Position numbers and translations under genes: made by a program
In this document: piece after piece, positions 1 to 6,080 of the stretch
Numbering within the stretch: position 1 is the first letter of the stretch
Layout: each line of letters begins with the position of its first letter
Assembly: GCA_009930275.1 (NCBI GenBank)
Contig: RZYP01000105.1
Location: forward strand, 1 to 6,924
DNA from: Negativicutes bacterium
GTDB taxonomy: Bacteria; Bacillota_C; Negativicutes; Acidaminococcales; Acidaminococcaceae
Length of the DNA: 6,924 nt
Reading direction: 5' to 3'
Notes under the pieces: generated by a model
What the model saw: only the letters and a program-made list of their open reading frames with translations
What the model was told of the DNA's origin: nothing
Database searches by the model: none

Positions 1-99
1 AACCGCTAAAACCAAGTCATGATTTTTCCCGGGAAGTGATTTGATAAAACCCGGGATATATTGATGATTTTTTCCGGGAGAGTCTATTGACAAAACACA
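1..99 (+). mobile_element. Insertion-sequence tip, IS21-like; left copy of a 99-bp inverted terminal repeat
   Basis: These 99 bases are the exact reverse complement of 6826-6924, and identity stops abruptly at position 100. The tip contains three CCGGG-centred subrepeats (around 28-33, 50-55 and 74-78) spaced 22-23 bp apart. Short tandem subrepeats of this size inside the end are typical of IS21-family elements, where the transposase binds them. Read outward from the window, the element would begin with TGTGTTTTGTC and end with CA, which fits the usual TG...CA tips. No transposase gene is present, so the family is an inference. The coupling protein gene runs into this tip. Another reading is a true terminal repeat of a linear replicon, which is less likely because a gene is broken at the boundary. 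Confidence 0.65.
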
Positions 100-1799
100 C
101 GGGTGGACAAGTACTTCTCGATGTTGAAAGCGTTGCGCGGGTCAGAATCGGAGAGGTACTTGTAGTTGGGGTGTTTGGTGATGTCATATTTACTTGAGAG
201 AAAAGGCCGTATCCCGCGCAGCTGCAAAATGCATTTGCCGCCGTCCAGCACGGCCAGTTCGTCGATGCTCATCAGCTCCTTTCCGAGTTTCTGGTAGTTT
301 AGACTGTGGGAAACTTCACGGCCTCGGCTTTCCCCGGTGTTGAAGGTGTCGATGGTCTCCTTCCCAAGGGTTTCTGAAAGCTCTTTTAATGTGGTGCGCT
401 CCTTGCCGCCCAGAAAGATCGTGCTGTCCATATTGCCGATAATGGTGTCGCAGTGATCCTTGTAAAGTGCTTTCAGCTGGGATTGTGCCTGTAGCACCAG
501 ACAGGCCGAGATCTCCCGGCTTCGGATGGTGGCCACCAGCTTTTCCAGTTTGGGAATTTGACCGATATTCGCCGCCTCATCAATAAGGCAGCGCACATGC
601 ACAGGCAGACGTCCGCCATAGACGTCATCTGCCTTGTCGTACAGCAGATTGAAGAGCTGCGTGTAAGCCATGGAAACCAGGAAGTTGAAGGTGTCATCGG
701 TGTCGCTGATGATGATGAACAGCGCCGTTTTCCGATCCCCCAGGGCATCCAGTTCCATTTCGTCATAGGCCGTCAGGTCTCTGAGCTCTTTAATATCAAA
801 GGGCGCAAGACGGGCCCCGCAGCTGATGAGGATGGATTTGGCGGTCTTCCCAGCAGCCAATTTGTACTTTTTGTACTGCCGGACAGCAAAATGCTCCGAG
901 TCTCGTTCCTCCAAAGCGGCGAACATGAGATCCACCGGGTTCTGGAAGTCCTCGTCGTCCTCCCGCACCTCGGATGCATTAATGAGCTCAATGAGCGTCG
1001 CGAAATTTTGCTCACTCTCCGGAGCCTCATAATGGATGTATCCCATGAGTGCGGTGTAGAGCAGGGTCTCCGCCTTGACCCAGAAATCATCTCCGGCCTT
1101 GCCTTCACCCTTGGTGTTGGCAATGAGCGCCGTCACCAGCTTCAGGATATCCTTCTCGCTTCGGATGTAGGCAAAAGGGTTGTAGCGCATGGATTTGCTG
1201 AAGTTTATGGTGTTGAGGATCTTGATCTTGTAGCCTTCCCGAAGCAGCATATTGCCGCATTCCACGACGACGCTGCCCTTGGGATCAGTGACCACATAGC
1301 TGGAATGACACTGCATAAGGTTGGGCTTGAGCCAAAACCGCGTCTTACCAGAACCGGAACCACCCACTACCATGACGTTCTTATTGCGTGCCAATCTGGG
1401 GTCCTTAGGGCGGTTGTTCATGGTCAGCCGTTCCGTCTCCGTGAGGATGACATTGCTGCGAAAGGTCGGATCAATGAAAGGCTTGATATCCTCAGGTCTA
1501 CCCCAGCGGGCTGAACCATATTCAATGTTTTTTCGGTACTTCTTGGCATTTTTGCCTTTGAGATAGACCGCCAGCTTGATGCCAGCAGCAACGGCTGTGC
1601 CCAAGATTAGGTCGGCGGGCAGCAGGCTCGGCCACGGTGACTGGAATGCCAATGTAAAGCCATTCATCAGGTGTAATACTTTCTGGGAAATATCCGCTCC
1701 CGCAGAAAAGCGCCAAGCTTCACCAATCTTGGTTGCACCCAGCGCTATGAAAACATAGGGGAGGTTTTTAAGGAGCAATCGCTTGATTTTTCCTGTCAT
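84..1799 (-). CDS. VirD4/TraG-type conjugative coupling protein (T4CP), C-terminus replaced by IS sequence
   Basis: This is a type IV coupling ATPase. It sits in the inner membrane and delivers the relaxase-DNA complex to the conjugation channel. The N-terminus has two hydrophobic stretches (about residues 13-30 and 60-80) that would anchor it. Walker A is VVGGSGSGKT at 144-153, followed by the TDPKGS segment near 171-176. Walker B is CLIDEAANIG at 404-413 (D407, E408), and a QAQSQL motif follows at 437-442. FWVKAETLLYTAL near 239-251 is also typical of the Firmicute VirD4 family. The start is an ATG overlapping the pcfB stop (ATGA), with AAGGAG eight bases upstream. The last four residues (VFCQ) and the TAG stop lie inside the 99-bp IS tip, so the native C-terminus is lost. 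Only a few tens of residues appear to be missing from the usual length of roughly 590-600, and the ATPase core is intact. Whether the protein still works is unknown. Confidence 0.93.
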   Translation of the reverse strand: MTGKIKRLLLKNLPYVFIALGATKIGEAWRFSAGADISQKVLHLMNGFTLAFQSPWPSLLPADLILGTAVAAGIKLAVYLKGKNAKKYRKNIEYGSARWGRPEDIKPFIDPTFRSNVILTETERLTMNNRPKDPRLARNKNVMVVGGSGSGKTRFWLKPNLMQCHSSYVVTDPKGSVVVECGNMLLREGYKIKILNTINFSKSMRYNPFAYIRSEKDILKLVTALIANTKGEGKAGDDFWVKAETLLYTALMGYIHYEAPESEQNFATLIELINASEVREDDEDFQNPVDLMFAALEERDSEHFAVRQYKKYKLAAGKTAKSILISCGARLAPFDIKELRDLTAYDEMELDALGDRKTALFIIISDTDDTFNFLVSMAYTQLFNLLYDKADDVYGGRLPVHVRCLIDEAANIGQIPKLEKLVATIRSREISACLVLQAQSQLKALYKDHCDTIIGNMDSTIFLGGKERTTLKELSETLGKETIDTFNTGESRGREVSHSLNYQKLGKELMSIDELAVLDGGKCILQLRGIRPFLSSKYDITKHPNYKYLSDSDPRNAFNIEKYLSTRVFCQ

Positions 1800-2275
1800 C
1801 GCGTCAGCTCCTTGTCTTTGTTTTTCACCCGGTCAATAACCTTAGCCTGAACCAGTATTTTGAACTTGGCCAGCTGTTCCAGAATGGACGGTTGTTTATC
1901 CTTTTTGAGGACCTTCGCCGTGTATTCCGTGAAAGCAGCTGTCAGTGCATCCGCGTCCCTGGCTTTGAAAAAGACCAGATATTTGGGCTTATCACCGGTG
2001 TTGTCCTTTTTGAGGGCGTAATCCACACCATATTTTCTGGCTACCTGCTCAAAGGATTTAATATTTTTGTCTGTGATCTCGATATTGGAGACCCCGGCAT
2101 TCTGCCCGATGAGCGCCTTCACTGTCTGCTTGCCGTGGGGGATCTGCAGCGGGCTATCCCGACTCCTTTTCATCTCAGCCAATAGCTTGATCAACGCAGC
2201 CTTCAGAACATGAGTAGTCATTCTGCTTGAATTGACGGCTAGGGCAACGGTTCTATTTACCACTTCTTCCTGCAT
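1796..2275 (-). CDS. pcfB: PcfB family protein (DUF3801), partner of the coupling protein
   Basis: This 159-residue soluble protein matches the PcfB/DUF3801 family. The recognisable parts are the N-terminal NRTVALAVNSSRMTTHVLKA helix region (7-26), the GKQTVKAL stretch (48-55), the core IEITDKNIKSFEQVARKYGV (65-84), and YLVFFKARDADALTAAF near 98-114, followed by a lysine-rich tail. In the enterococcal plasmid pCF10, PcfB works with the coupling protein PcfC and the relaxase PcfG. By analogy this protein helps dock the relaxosome at the membrane ATPase encoded next to it. The start ATG has a perfect AAGGAGG (complement of 2284-2290) eight bases upstream, and the stop overlaps the next start by four bases, so the two are translationally coupled. 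The length is normal and no damage is seen. Confidence 0.9.
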   Translation of the reverse strand: MQEEVVNRTVALAVNSSRMTTHVLKAALIKLLAEMKRSRDSPLQIPHGKQTVKALIGQNAGVSNIEITDKNIKSFEQVARKYGVDYALKKDNTGDKPKYLVFFKARDADALTAAFTEYTAKVLKKDKQPSILEQLAKFKILVQAKVIDRVKNKDKELTR

Positions 2276-2390
2276 CTATAATTCCTCCTTTCGCGATAAC
2301 AATACGATTCATATCAGGCTCGCCGCTTCTGCATGAACATGAAAAAGTACGGTAAGTCCATGGCTAAAACGGTATGCGCGAATAATCTTA

Positions 2391-2419
2391 TTTACAAATA
2401 TACTTAAATTGCATATAAT
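2391..2419 (+). promoter_or_regulatory. Promoter of the abiE operon
   Basis: A sigma-A type promoter is visible: -35 TTTACA at 2391-2396, a 17-bp spacer, and a perfect -10 TATAAT at 2414-2419. Transcription would start near 2426, about 24 bases before the chosen abiEi ATG. The -35 box is the outer end of the left arm of the palindrome at 2391-2436, so bound repressor would cover the polymerase site. A weaker minus-strand match (TTTACA complement of 2431-2436, 17 bp, then TGCAAT) exists in the same palindrome and might serve pcfB, but its -10 matches only four of six bases. Confidence 0.8.
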
Positions 2420-2436
2420 ATAAGTATATTTGTAAA
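2391..2436. promoter_or_regulatory. Operator palindrome for AbiEi autorepression
   Basis: TTTACAAATATACTTA at 2391-2406 is the perfect reverse complement of TAAGTATATTTGTAAA at 2421-2436, with a 14-bp spacer holding the -10 box. The two arms flank the core promoter. AbiEi antitoxins studied in Streptococcus agalactiae repress their own operon by binding inverted repeats in the promoter through an N-terminal winged helix. The position and symmetry here fit that role, and the binding itself is inferred. Confidence 0.8.
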
Positions 2437-2449
2437 AAGGGTGATGGTC

Positions 2450-3043
2450 ATGAATTACGCTGAAAAACTTGAAGAACTCATTAAAAAACAACACGGCACA
2501 ATTTTAAGCGCTGACCTCGATGCCTATGAAATTCCAAGAGTCTATCTCCAGATGATGGTAGCTGAAGGAAAACTGGAAAGAGTTGATCGCGGTGTTTACG
2601 TTTCAAAGGATTCCATTGAAGATGAAATGTTTTCCATGCAAACGAAATATCCGAAACTGATTTATTCTCATGAAACGGCGCTCTATCTGCATGGTCTTTC
2701 GGACAGGACACCATTCGAGTATTCAGCCTCTGTGCCAAGCGGTTACAAAGTGGTTGGATCAGTGGCCGACCGATTCAAAATCTATTACATCAGAAAGGAT
2801 CTGCATGAGCTAGGTGTAGAAACGATTAAGAGTTCGCATGGCAATCCAATCAGGACTTACAATGTTGAAAGAACCATCTGCGATTTAATCAGAAGCAGAA
2901 GCCGTATCGACGTTCAGATCTTAAATGATGCCTTGAAGCGATTTGTGAAATTGAAATCTGCGGATCATTCGATTCTGATGGATTATGCCAGGAAGCTAAA
3001 AATTGAAGTGATTCTCAAAACTTACCTGGAGGTGTTGCTATGA
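2450..3043 (+). CDS. abiEi: AbiEi family antitoxin and transcriptional autorepressor
   Basis: This is the antitoxin of a type IV toxin-antitoxin (AbiE abortive infection) system. From the ATG at 2450 the protein has 197 residues. The N-terminal winged-helix region covers about residues 1-52 (IPRVYLQMMVAEGKLERVDRGVYV is its end part). The COG5340-type domain follows, with the family hallmark SHETALYLHGL at 73-83 and YNVERTICDLIR at 137-148. Upstream in-frame starts exist at GTG 2441 and ATG 2444. The AAGGGTG at 2437-2443 lies six bases before ATG 2450, and homologs typically begin MNY-like, so 2450 is preferred. In characterised systems the antitoxin neutralises the toxin without a stable complex and represses the operon. 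The stop overlaps the toxin start (ATGA). The gene looks complete. Confidence 0.91.
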   Translation: MNYAEKLEELIKKQHGTILSADLDAYEIPRVYLQMMVAEGKLERVDRGVYVSKDSIEDEMFSMQTKYPKLIYSHETALYLHGLSDRTPFEYSASVPSGYKVVGSVADRFKIYYIRKDLHELGVETIKSSHGNPIRTYNVERTICDLIRSRSRIDVQILNDALKRFVKLKSADHSILMDYARKLKIEVILKTYLEVLL

Positions 3044-3870
3044 GCGGAAAAGCCATGAGCTTGAAAGCAAAAATCAGAAACTTGGCCAGGAAGAAAGATA
3101 TGTCCGCTCAGGTCGTGCTTCAAAACTACATGTTTGAACGGTTCCTGGAAAGGCTTTCAAAATCGAAGTATCAGGATAAATTCATCCTGAAAGGCGGCAT
3201 GTTGATTGCAGCGCTTGTCGGTATCGACAACCGGTCAACTATGGATATGGATGCTACGATCAGAAATTATCCTATCAACGTTGAATCGCTGACCCAAGCA
3301 ATCAAGGAAATCTGCAGCATTTCCATTGATGATGATGTGTCATTCTCGTTTTCAGGGATCGACGCCATCAGGGACGATGATGCGTATGGCGGTTATCGGG
3401 TGGGCATTATCGCTGATTACGATACAATCACGACCCCCATGCAGATTGATATCACAACAGGGGATGCAATTACGCCTAAGGAAGTCCTTTATGTCTTCAA
3501 GATGATTTTCGAAGAAGGCAGCTTCGGTATCTGGGCTTATAACATCGAAACCGTCTTGGCAGAAAAAGTTGAAACTATTTTGAGAAGAGGCGAACTGAAT
3601 ACACGGCCCAGGGATTTTTACGATGTATATATCCTGGCTAAGACCCAGAGTTTTGAGCATTCTGTTTTTGTTGAAGCGCTGAAATCAACGGCCACACACA
3701 GGGAAACAACTCATATCTTTACCAACATCAGCAATCGATTAGATGAAATCAGTAGAAGCGATGCACTAAAATCCAGATGGTATAAGTACGCAAGAGATTA
3801 TCGGTACGCTGAAAGGATCGCCTATGAGGATGTCATGGAAGCCCTAAGGGGATTGATTCAAAGTCTCTGA
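3040..3870 (+). CDS. abiEii: AbiEii family nucleotidyltransferase toxin
   Basis: This 276-residue protein belongs to the AbiEii/AbiGii (DUF1814) nucleotidyltransferase family, a DNA polymerase beta-like fold that acts as the bacteriostatic toxin of AbiE. The expected motifs are all present: FILKGGMLI (48-56, GG at 52-53), followed by the metal-binding DMD (69-71) in RSTMDMD, MQIDITTGD (134-142), AEKVETILRR with K176, and RPRDFYDVYIL (189-199) with D192. Characterised AbiEii binds GTP, and related toxins of this family transfer nucleotides to tRNA. Which substrate this one uses is not visible. GGAGG at 3028-3032 lies seven bases before the ATG, which overlaps the antitoxin stop. No key residue is missing, so the system should be functional. 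Confidence 0.93.
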   Translation: MSGKAMSLKAKIRNLARKKDMSAQVVLQNYMFERFLERLSKSKYQDKFILKGGMLIAALVGIDNRSTMDMDATIRNYPINVESLTQAIKEICSISIDDDVSFSFSGIDAIRDDDAYGGYRVGIIADYDTITTPMQIDITTGDAITPKEVLYVFKMIFEEGSFGIWAYNIETVLAEKVETILRRGELNTRPRDFYDVYILAKTQSFEHSVFVEALKSTATHRETTHIFTNISNRLDEISRSDALKSRWYKYARDYRYAERIAYEDVMEALRGLIQSL

Positions 3871-3884
3871 TTTTATTTGACTGA

Positions 3885-3930
3885 TTTACAACAATACGTA
3901 TCAGCCGAACGAAATAAGTATCCTTGTAAA
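3885..3930. promoter_or_regulatory. Second, diverged AbiE-type operator after the toxin gene
   Basis: TTTACAACAATACGTA (3885-3900) matches the left arm of the abiE operator at 13 of 16 positions. TAAGTATCCTTGTAAA (3915-3930) matches the right arm at 14 of 16. The spacer is again exactly 14 bp, but its sequence is unrelated and contains no TATAAT, so this is not a copy of the promoter. It starts 14 bases after the toxin stop, and its right arm runs into the A-tract of the next terminator. It is either a true second AbiEi site or the remains of a repeat that once bounded the cassette. Confidence 0.6.
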
Positions 3931-3972
3931 AAAATAGCCTTCTCATAAGCAGTCCATTTGAGAAGGCTATTT
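3928..3972 (-). terminator. Rho-independent terminator of the parA-side operon, possibly bidirectional
   Basis: AAATAGCCTTCTCA at 3932-3945 pairs perfectly with TGAGAAGGCTATTT at 3959-3972 (14-bp stem, 13-nt loop). On the minus strand the stem is followed by seven T (complement of 3928-3934), an excellent terminator about 15 bases after the stop at 3987. On the plus strand only TTTCAATT follows, so it would be a weaker stop for the abiE transcript. Confidence 0.88.
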
Positions 3973-3986
3973 CAATTGTAGGGCAC

Positions 3987-4187
3987 CTAAAGCGAAGGCT
4001 CGGTAGATTTTTGTTTGGGCTTGGCGGCATGAAGCTCATCCTTTGGCTTAACAGGGATAGCAACAATGTGGCTGCCCATTTTCATGAAGATCTCCGGGGC
4101 GGCAAATTTCTCGTGGTATTTTTCTGCAAGCTCAGGAGTCAGGGAATCAAAATCATCCTCACTGAGTCCGCAGACAATAAAGGTTCC
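3987..4187 (-). pseudogene. 3' fragment of an unidentified gene fused out of frame to parA
   Basis: This frame reads [20 protein letters not shown] and continues through a charged stretch to KPKDELHAAKPKQKSTEPSL, ending at TAG. It looks like a genuine C-terminus: it is soluble, ends in a lysine- and proline-rich tail, and is followed at once by the terminator. It has no credible start. The only in-frame ATG (4209-4211) lies inside parA codons for the Walker B region and has no ribosome binding site. The fragment begins where ParA similarity ends (around 4180-4190), so a deletion probably joined the two. I do not recognise the parent family. It would have been the last gene of the operon. Confidence 0.6.
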
Positions 4188-4603
4188 AGCATGCCAAGAG
4201 AGGGCATACAATCCAGCAGTGCATAGTCATAACCAGGCTTAACCCCATCCAGATACTGTTTGAGAATCTTTTCTCGACTCATGGCATTGACCAGTGAAAC
4301 TTCAAGACCGGACAATTCGATGTTGGCGGGCATCAGATCCACACCTTCAGCATGCTGCAGGACGCCTTCTTTCGAAGATAGTTCCATATCATTCATGGTC
4401 TTTCCAAGAATGGTTGCAAGTGTCACCGGCAGCTGATCCGGCTGAGGATTGCCCAGGCTGATCGTCAGGCTGCCCTGGGGATCACAATCCACCAATAAAA
4501 CCTTTTTTCCTTCGGCAACCAACCCGATGCCTAAATTGGTGCAGGTGGTAGTCTTGCCGACTCCGCCTTTCTGATTGGCGATGGCGATTACATTGCAGGA
4601 CAC
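4139..4603 (-). pseudogene. parA: Truncated ParA partition ATPase
   Basis: This is the N-terminal half of a ParA/Soj-type ATPase, which in full-length form segregates or stabilises a plasmid or integrative element together with a ParB. Walker A is KGGVGKTTT at 12-20, the A' motif is DCDPQGS at 39-45, and the Walker B strand is [15 protein letters not shown] at 125-139. Family members then continue with a conserved NALAAADSV-like segment and about 120 more residues. Here the frame instead reads [15 protein letters not shown] and stops at residue 154, against a usual length of roughly 260-275. The start is GTG at 4601-4603, supported by GGAGGTGATC nine bases upstream. It overlaps the preceding gene by 16 bases. 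ATP binding may survive, but DNA binding and ParB-stimulated switching should be lost. Confidence 0.87.
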
Positions 4604-4929
4604 GGCTGATCACCTCCAACACGATTCAAAACCGACGTCAGGAATGAGGTCAGGAAGTAGTTGTAGAAAATACTCGGTCTTTGCTCCATGACAATATGGC
4701 AGTCGATTTCTTCAGGCATCTCGCAGCCCATGATTTCGAACATCATTCCAAGAAATACTGCGAACTGCTCATCATCGGTAATGGAATGCATGTAGAAGAG
4801 GGTATCGACAAATTCTCCCAGGCTATCCAAATCGTCAAATGATTTTGATACAACCTCAGCGAAGACTTCAGCCTGCTGTTCTGCCAGTTGGCAGACATTT
4901 TTATAGCGTTGATTAAAAGCATCTTTCAT
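4588..4929 (-). CDS. Hypothetical protein upstream of parA in the partition operon
   Basis: This 113-residue acidic, cysteine-containing protein has no motif I recognise. It is largely helical in appearance: residues 1-45 are polar and amphipathic ([20 protein letters not shown]), and two hydrophobic helices follow around 55-68 and 88-101. It has no signal peptide. AAGGAGG (complement of 4935-4941) lies five bases before the ATG. Its 3' end overlaps the GTG start of parA by 16 bases, so the two are probably translated together, and a role in partition or copy control of the element is possible but unproven. The reading frame is intact, although its partner is broken. Confidence 0.75.
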   Translation of the reverse strand: MKDAFNQRYKNVCQLAEQQAEVFAEVVSKSFDDLDSLGEFVDTLFYMHSITDDEQFAVFLGMMFEIMGCEMPEEIDCHIVMEQRPSIFYNYFLTSFLTSVLNRVGGDQPCPAM

Positions 4930-4949
4930 GGCGTCCTCCTTATGTTTTC

Positions 4950-4979
4950 AAATAAAAACCGCCACGGTGTGTGACGGTT
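4950..4979 (-). terminator. Terminator or attenuator hairpin ahead of the partition operon
   Basis: On the minus strand AACCGTCAC (complement of 4971-4979), a five-base loop and GTGGCGGTT (complement of 4957-4965) form a 9-bp stem with one T-G pair, followed by TTTATTTG. It lies about 100 bases after the stop of the gene at 5082 and only about 28 bases before the start of the 113-residue gene. It can be the terminator of the upstream gene. Because almost no room remains for a promoter between it and the next start, it could also be an attenuator in that operon's leader. Confidence 0.65.
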
Positions 4980-5081
4980 CTATTGCAGCTGGTTATTCAA
5001 TTTTTCAAACTTATCGGTTAAAGAGCTCAATTATAATCAAATTAGATATCATATAATTATCTTCTGGAAAATGTATTAATA

Positions 5082-5636
5082 TCAGTTATATTCTTTCGTT
5101 TCTAATGTAAAACTGACACTCGTTCTATAATCTGATAGAAATCTATCTATCTTCCAACCCCAAAATGTCTTTTTCAAATATATGACACCTGTTGGATAGC
5201 AAAGCAATACATCTGCAGATTTATCAATAATCTTGGTTTCAATTTCAAAATCATAGCACGGACTTTCAGGCGTATAGAAAGTACTTTTAGATATAGATGG
5301 CTTTTCAGATTCAATATGGTAATTATTAACCATCAAAGAAAATTCATTGCTGATTATTGATTTGCTTTCAATTGATTCCGTCATTCCTTTTTGGGTAAAA
5401 TATTTACCGTATCTTTCTTTGATGTATATTTCTAAATCACTCTCAGTTTGGCTTCCGTTTTGATTTATAAAAACATTCGAAAATTCAGATATGCCTTTTT
5501 CTGAAATATTATAGTTGCTTTGTAGAAATTTATATACAAATTCTTCTTCGCCAGAAAAATCAATCTGAAATTTAACCAAAGTATAAGCAATGCAGAAACA
5601 TGAAATAATTATAATGCCAGCAAGATTTTTCTTCAT
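5082..5636 (-). CDS. Membrane-anchored or secreted protein of unknown function
   Basis: The protein has 184 residues from the ATG at 5634-5636, preceded by AAAGGGG about six bases upstream. An upstream in-frame ATG at 5687 would add 17 residues before the lysines but has no ribosome binding site. The N-terminus MKKNLAGIIIISCFCIAYTL is a short positive region plus one hydrophobic helix, which could be an uncleaved anchor or a signal peptide; the cysteines do not form a clear lipobox. The rest is polar, with aromatic strands and GWKIDRFL near residues 160-167. Two early helices followed by strands ending in such a motif resemble small NTF2-like extracytoplasmic domains of Firmicutes, but this is only an impression. 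A weak promoter (TTGATA, 19 bp, TACTAT; complement of 5662-5692) lies upstream. The gene is AT-rich compared with the conjugation genes. Confidence 0.72.
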   Translation of the reverse strand: MKKNLAGIIIISCFCIAYTLVKFQIDFSGEEEFVYKFLQSNYNISEKGISEFSNVFINQNGSQTESDLEIYIKERYGKYFTQKGMTESIESKSIISNEFSLMVNNYHIESEKPSISKSTFYTPESPCYDFEIETKIIDKSADVLLCYPTGVIYLKKTFWGWKIDRFLSDYRTSVSFTLETKEYN

Positions 5637-5825
5637 TCTATTCCCCTTTTTTGGAGTAGCCATAGTAAATCCCCACATCCATACCATATCAAACGTCAGA
5701 CTTTGATTTCATGTCGTTTGGCACGAGTAGTCGTTTTCATGGCGCAACAAAGAATAAAAGCATTTCGAGCATACTTATTCGTGTAAGAAAAGTATTTTTG
5801 ATGGTCCTCGTGAGTTTAAACATGT

Positions 5826-5867
5826 CCAGCTCAATTTTTTCGGAAGGCCCCGAAAAAATTGAGCTGG
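5826..5867. repeat. Perfect 18-bp inverted repeat with six-base loop
   Basis: CCAGCTCAATTTTTTCGG (5826-5843) and its exact reverse complement (5850-5867) flank AAGGCC. The structure lies 24 bases beyond the stop of the small membrane protein gene at 5891. It has no T-run directly after it on either strand, so it is not a standard intrinsic terminator, though it would still form a very stable RNA hairpin. It sits in the roughly 250-base stretch 5637-5890, where I see no gene I can support. It may be the folded remnant of a small transposable element or a transcript-end structure. Confidence 0.8.
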
Positions 5868-5890
5868 CTTTCCACGGCAGGCTTTTAGCA

Positions 5891-6064
5891 TTACATTTTT
5901 TTTTGCTTTTTAGAAGCTGTAAGTAACAAAAAAGACGAAATGCTGCTACCTATGGCAATCAACCTAACATAAAATGTTGTTTCCCTCACAAACAAAAATA
6001 TCGACATTCCAACGATCAGTATTATCCACCCGATTACTTGGGTAAAAATTTTTCCTTTTACCAT
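5891..6064 (-). CDS. Small two-helix membrane protein (57 residues)
   Basis: This frame encodes 57 residues starting MVKGKIFTQVIGWIILIVGM and ending in the basic tail SKKQKKM. It has two hydrophobic segments (about residues 8-26 and 32-49) separated by a short RETTFY turn, and lysines at both ends, so both termini would lie in the cytoplasm. The ATG is 16 bases after the stop of the 186-residue gene at 6081, in the same direction, which suggests a two-gene operon. The ribosome binding site is poor (GAAAGTAG, about 10 bases upstream). Small proteins of this shape next to exported hydrophobic peptides often act as immunity or accessory proteins, but nothing in the sequence identifies this one. 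The main doubt is the weak translation start. Confidence 0.6.
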   Translation of the reverse strand: MVKGKIFTQVIGWIILIVGMSIFLFVRETTFYVRLIAIGSSISSFLLLTASKKQKKM

Positions 6065-6080
6065 TTTTAAATTACTACTT

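Noticed and set aside
558..1514. A long plus-strand open frame of 318 codons
   Set aside because: It lies wholly opposite the coupling protein gene, whose Walker motifs are unmistakable. It has no ribosome binding site and no domain I recognise.
2400..2436. Divergent promoter for pcfB inside the abiE operator
   Set aside because: The -35 box is good by symmetry, but the -10 (TGCAAT) is weak. It is kept only as a possibility in the promoter entry.
2309..2494. A 61-codon minus-strand frame across the abiE promoter
   Set aside because: It starts inside abiEi, crosses the palindromic operator and has no ribosome binding site. It is a by-product of AT-rich regulatory DNA.
5711..5926. A 71-codon plus-strand frame over the hairpin
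   Set aside because: It has no ribosome binding site, its sequence is serine- and phenylalanine-rich as expected of chance translation, and it overlaps the palindrome and the end of the small membrane protein gene.
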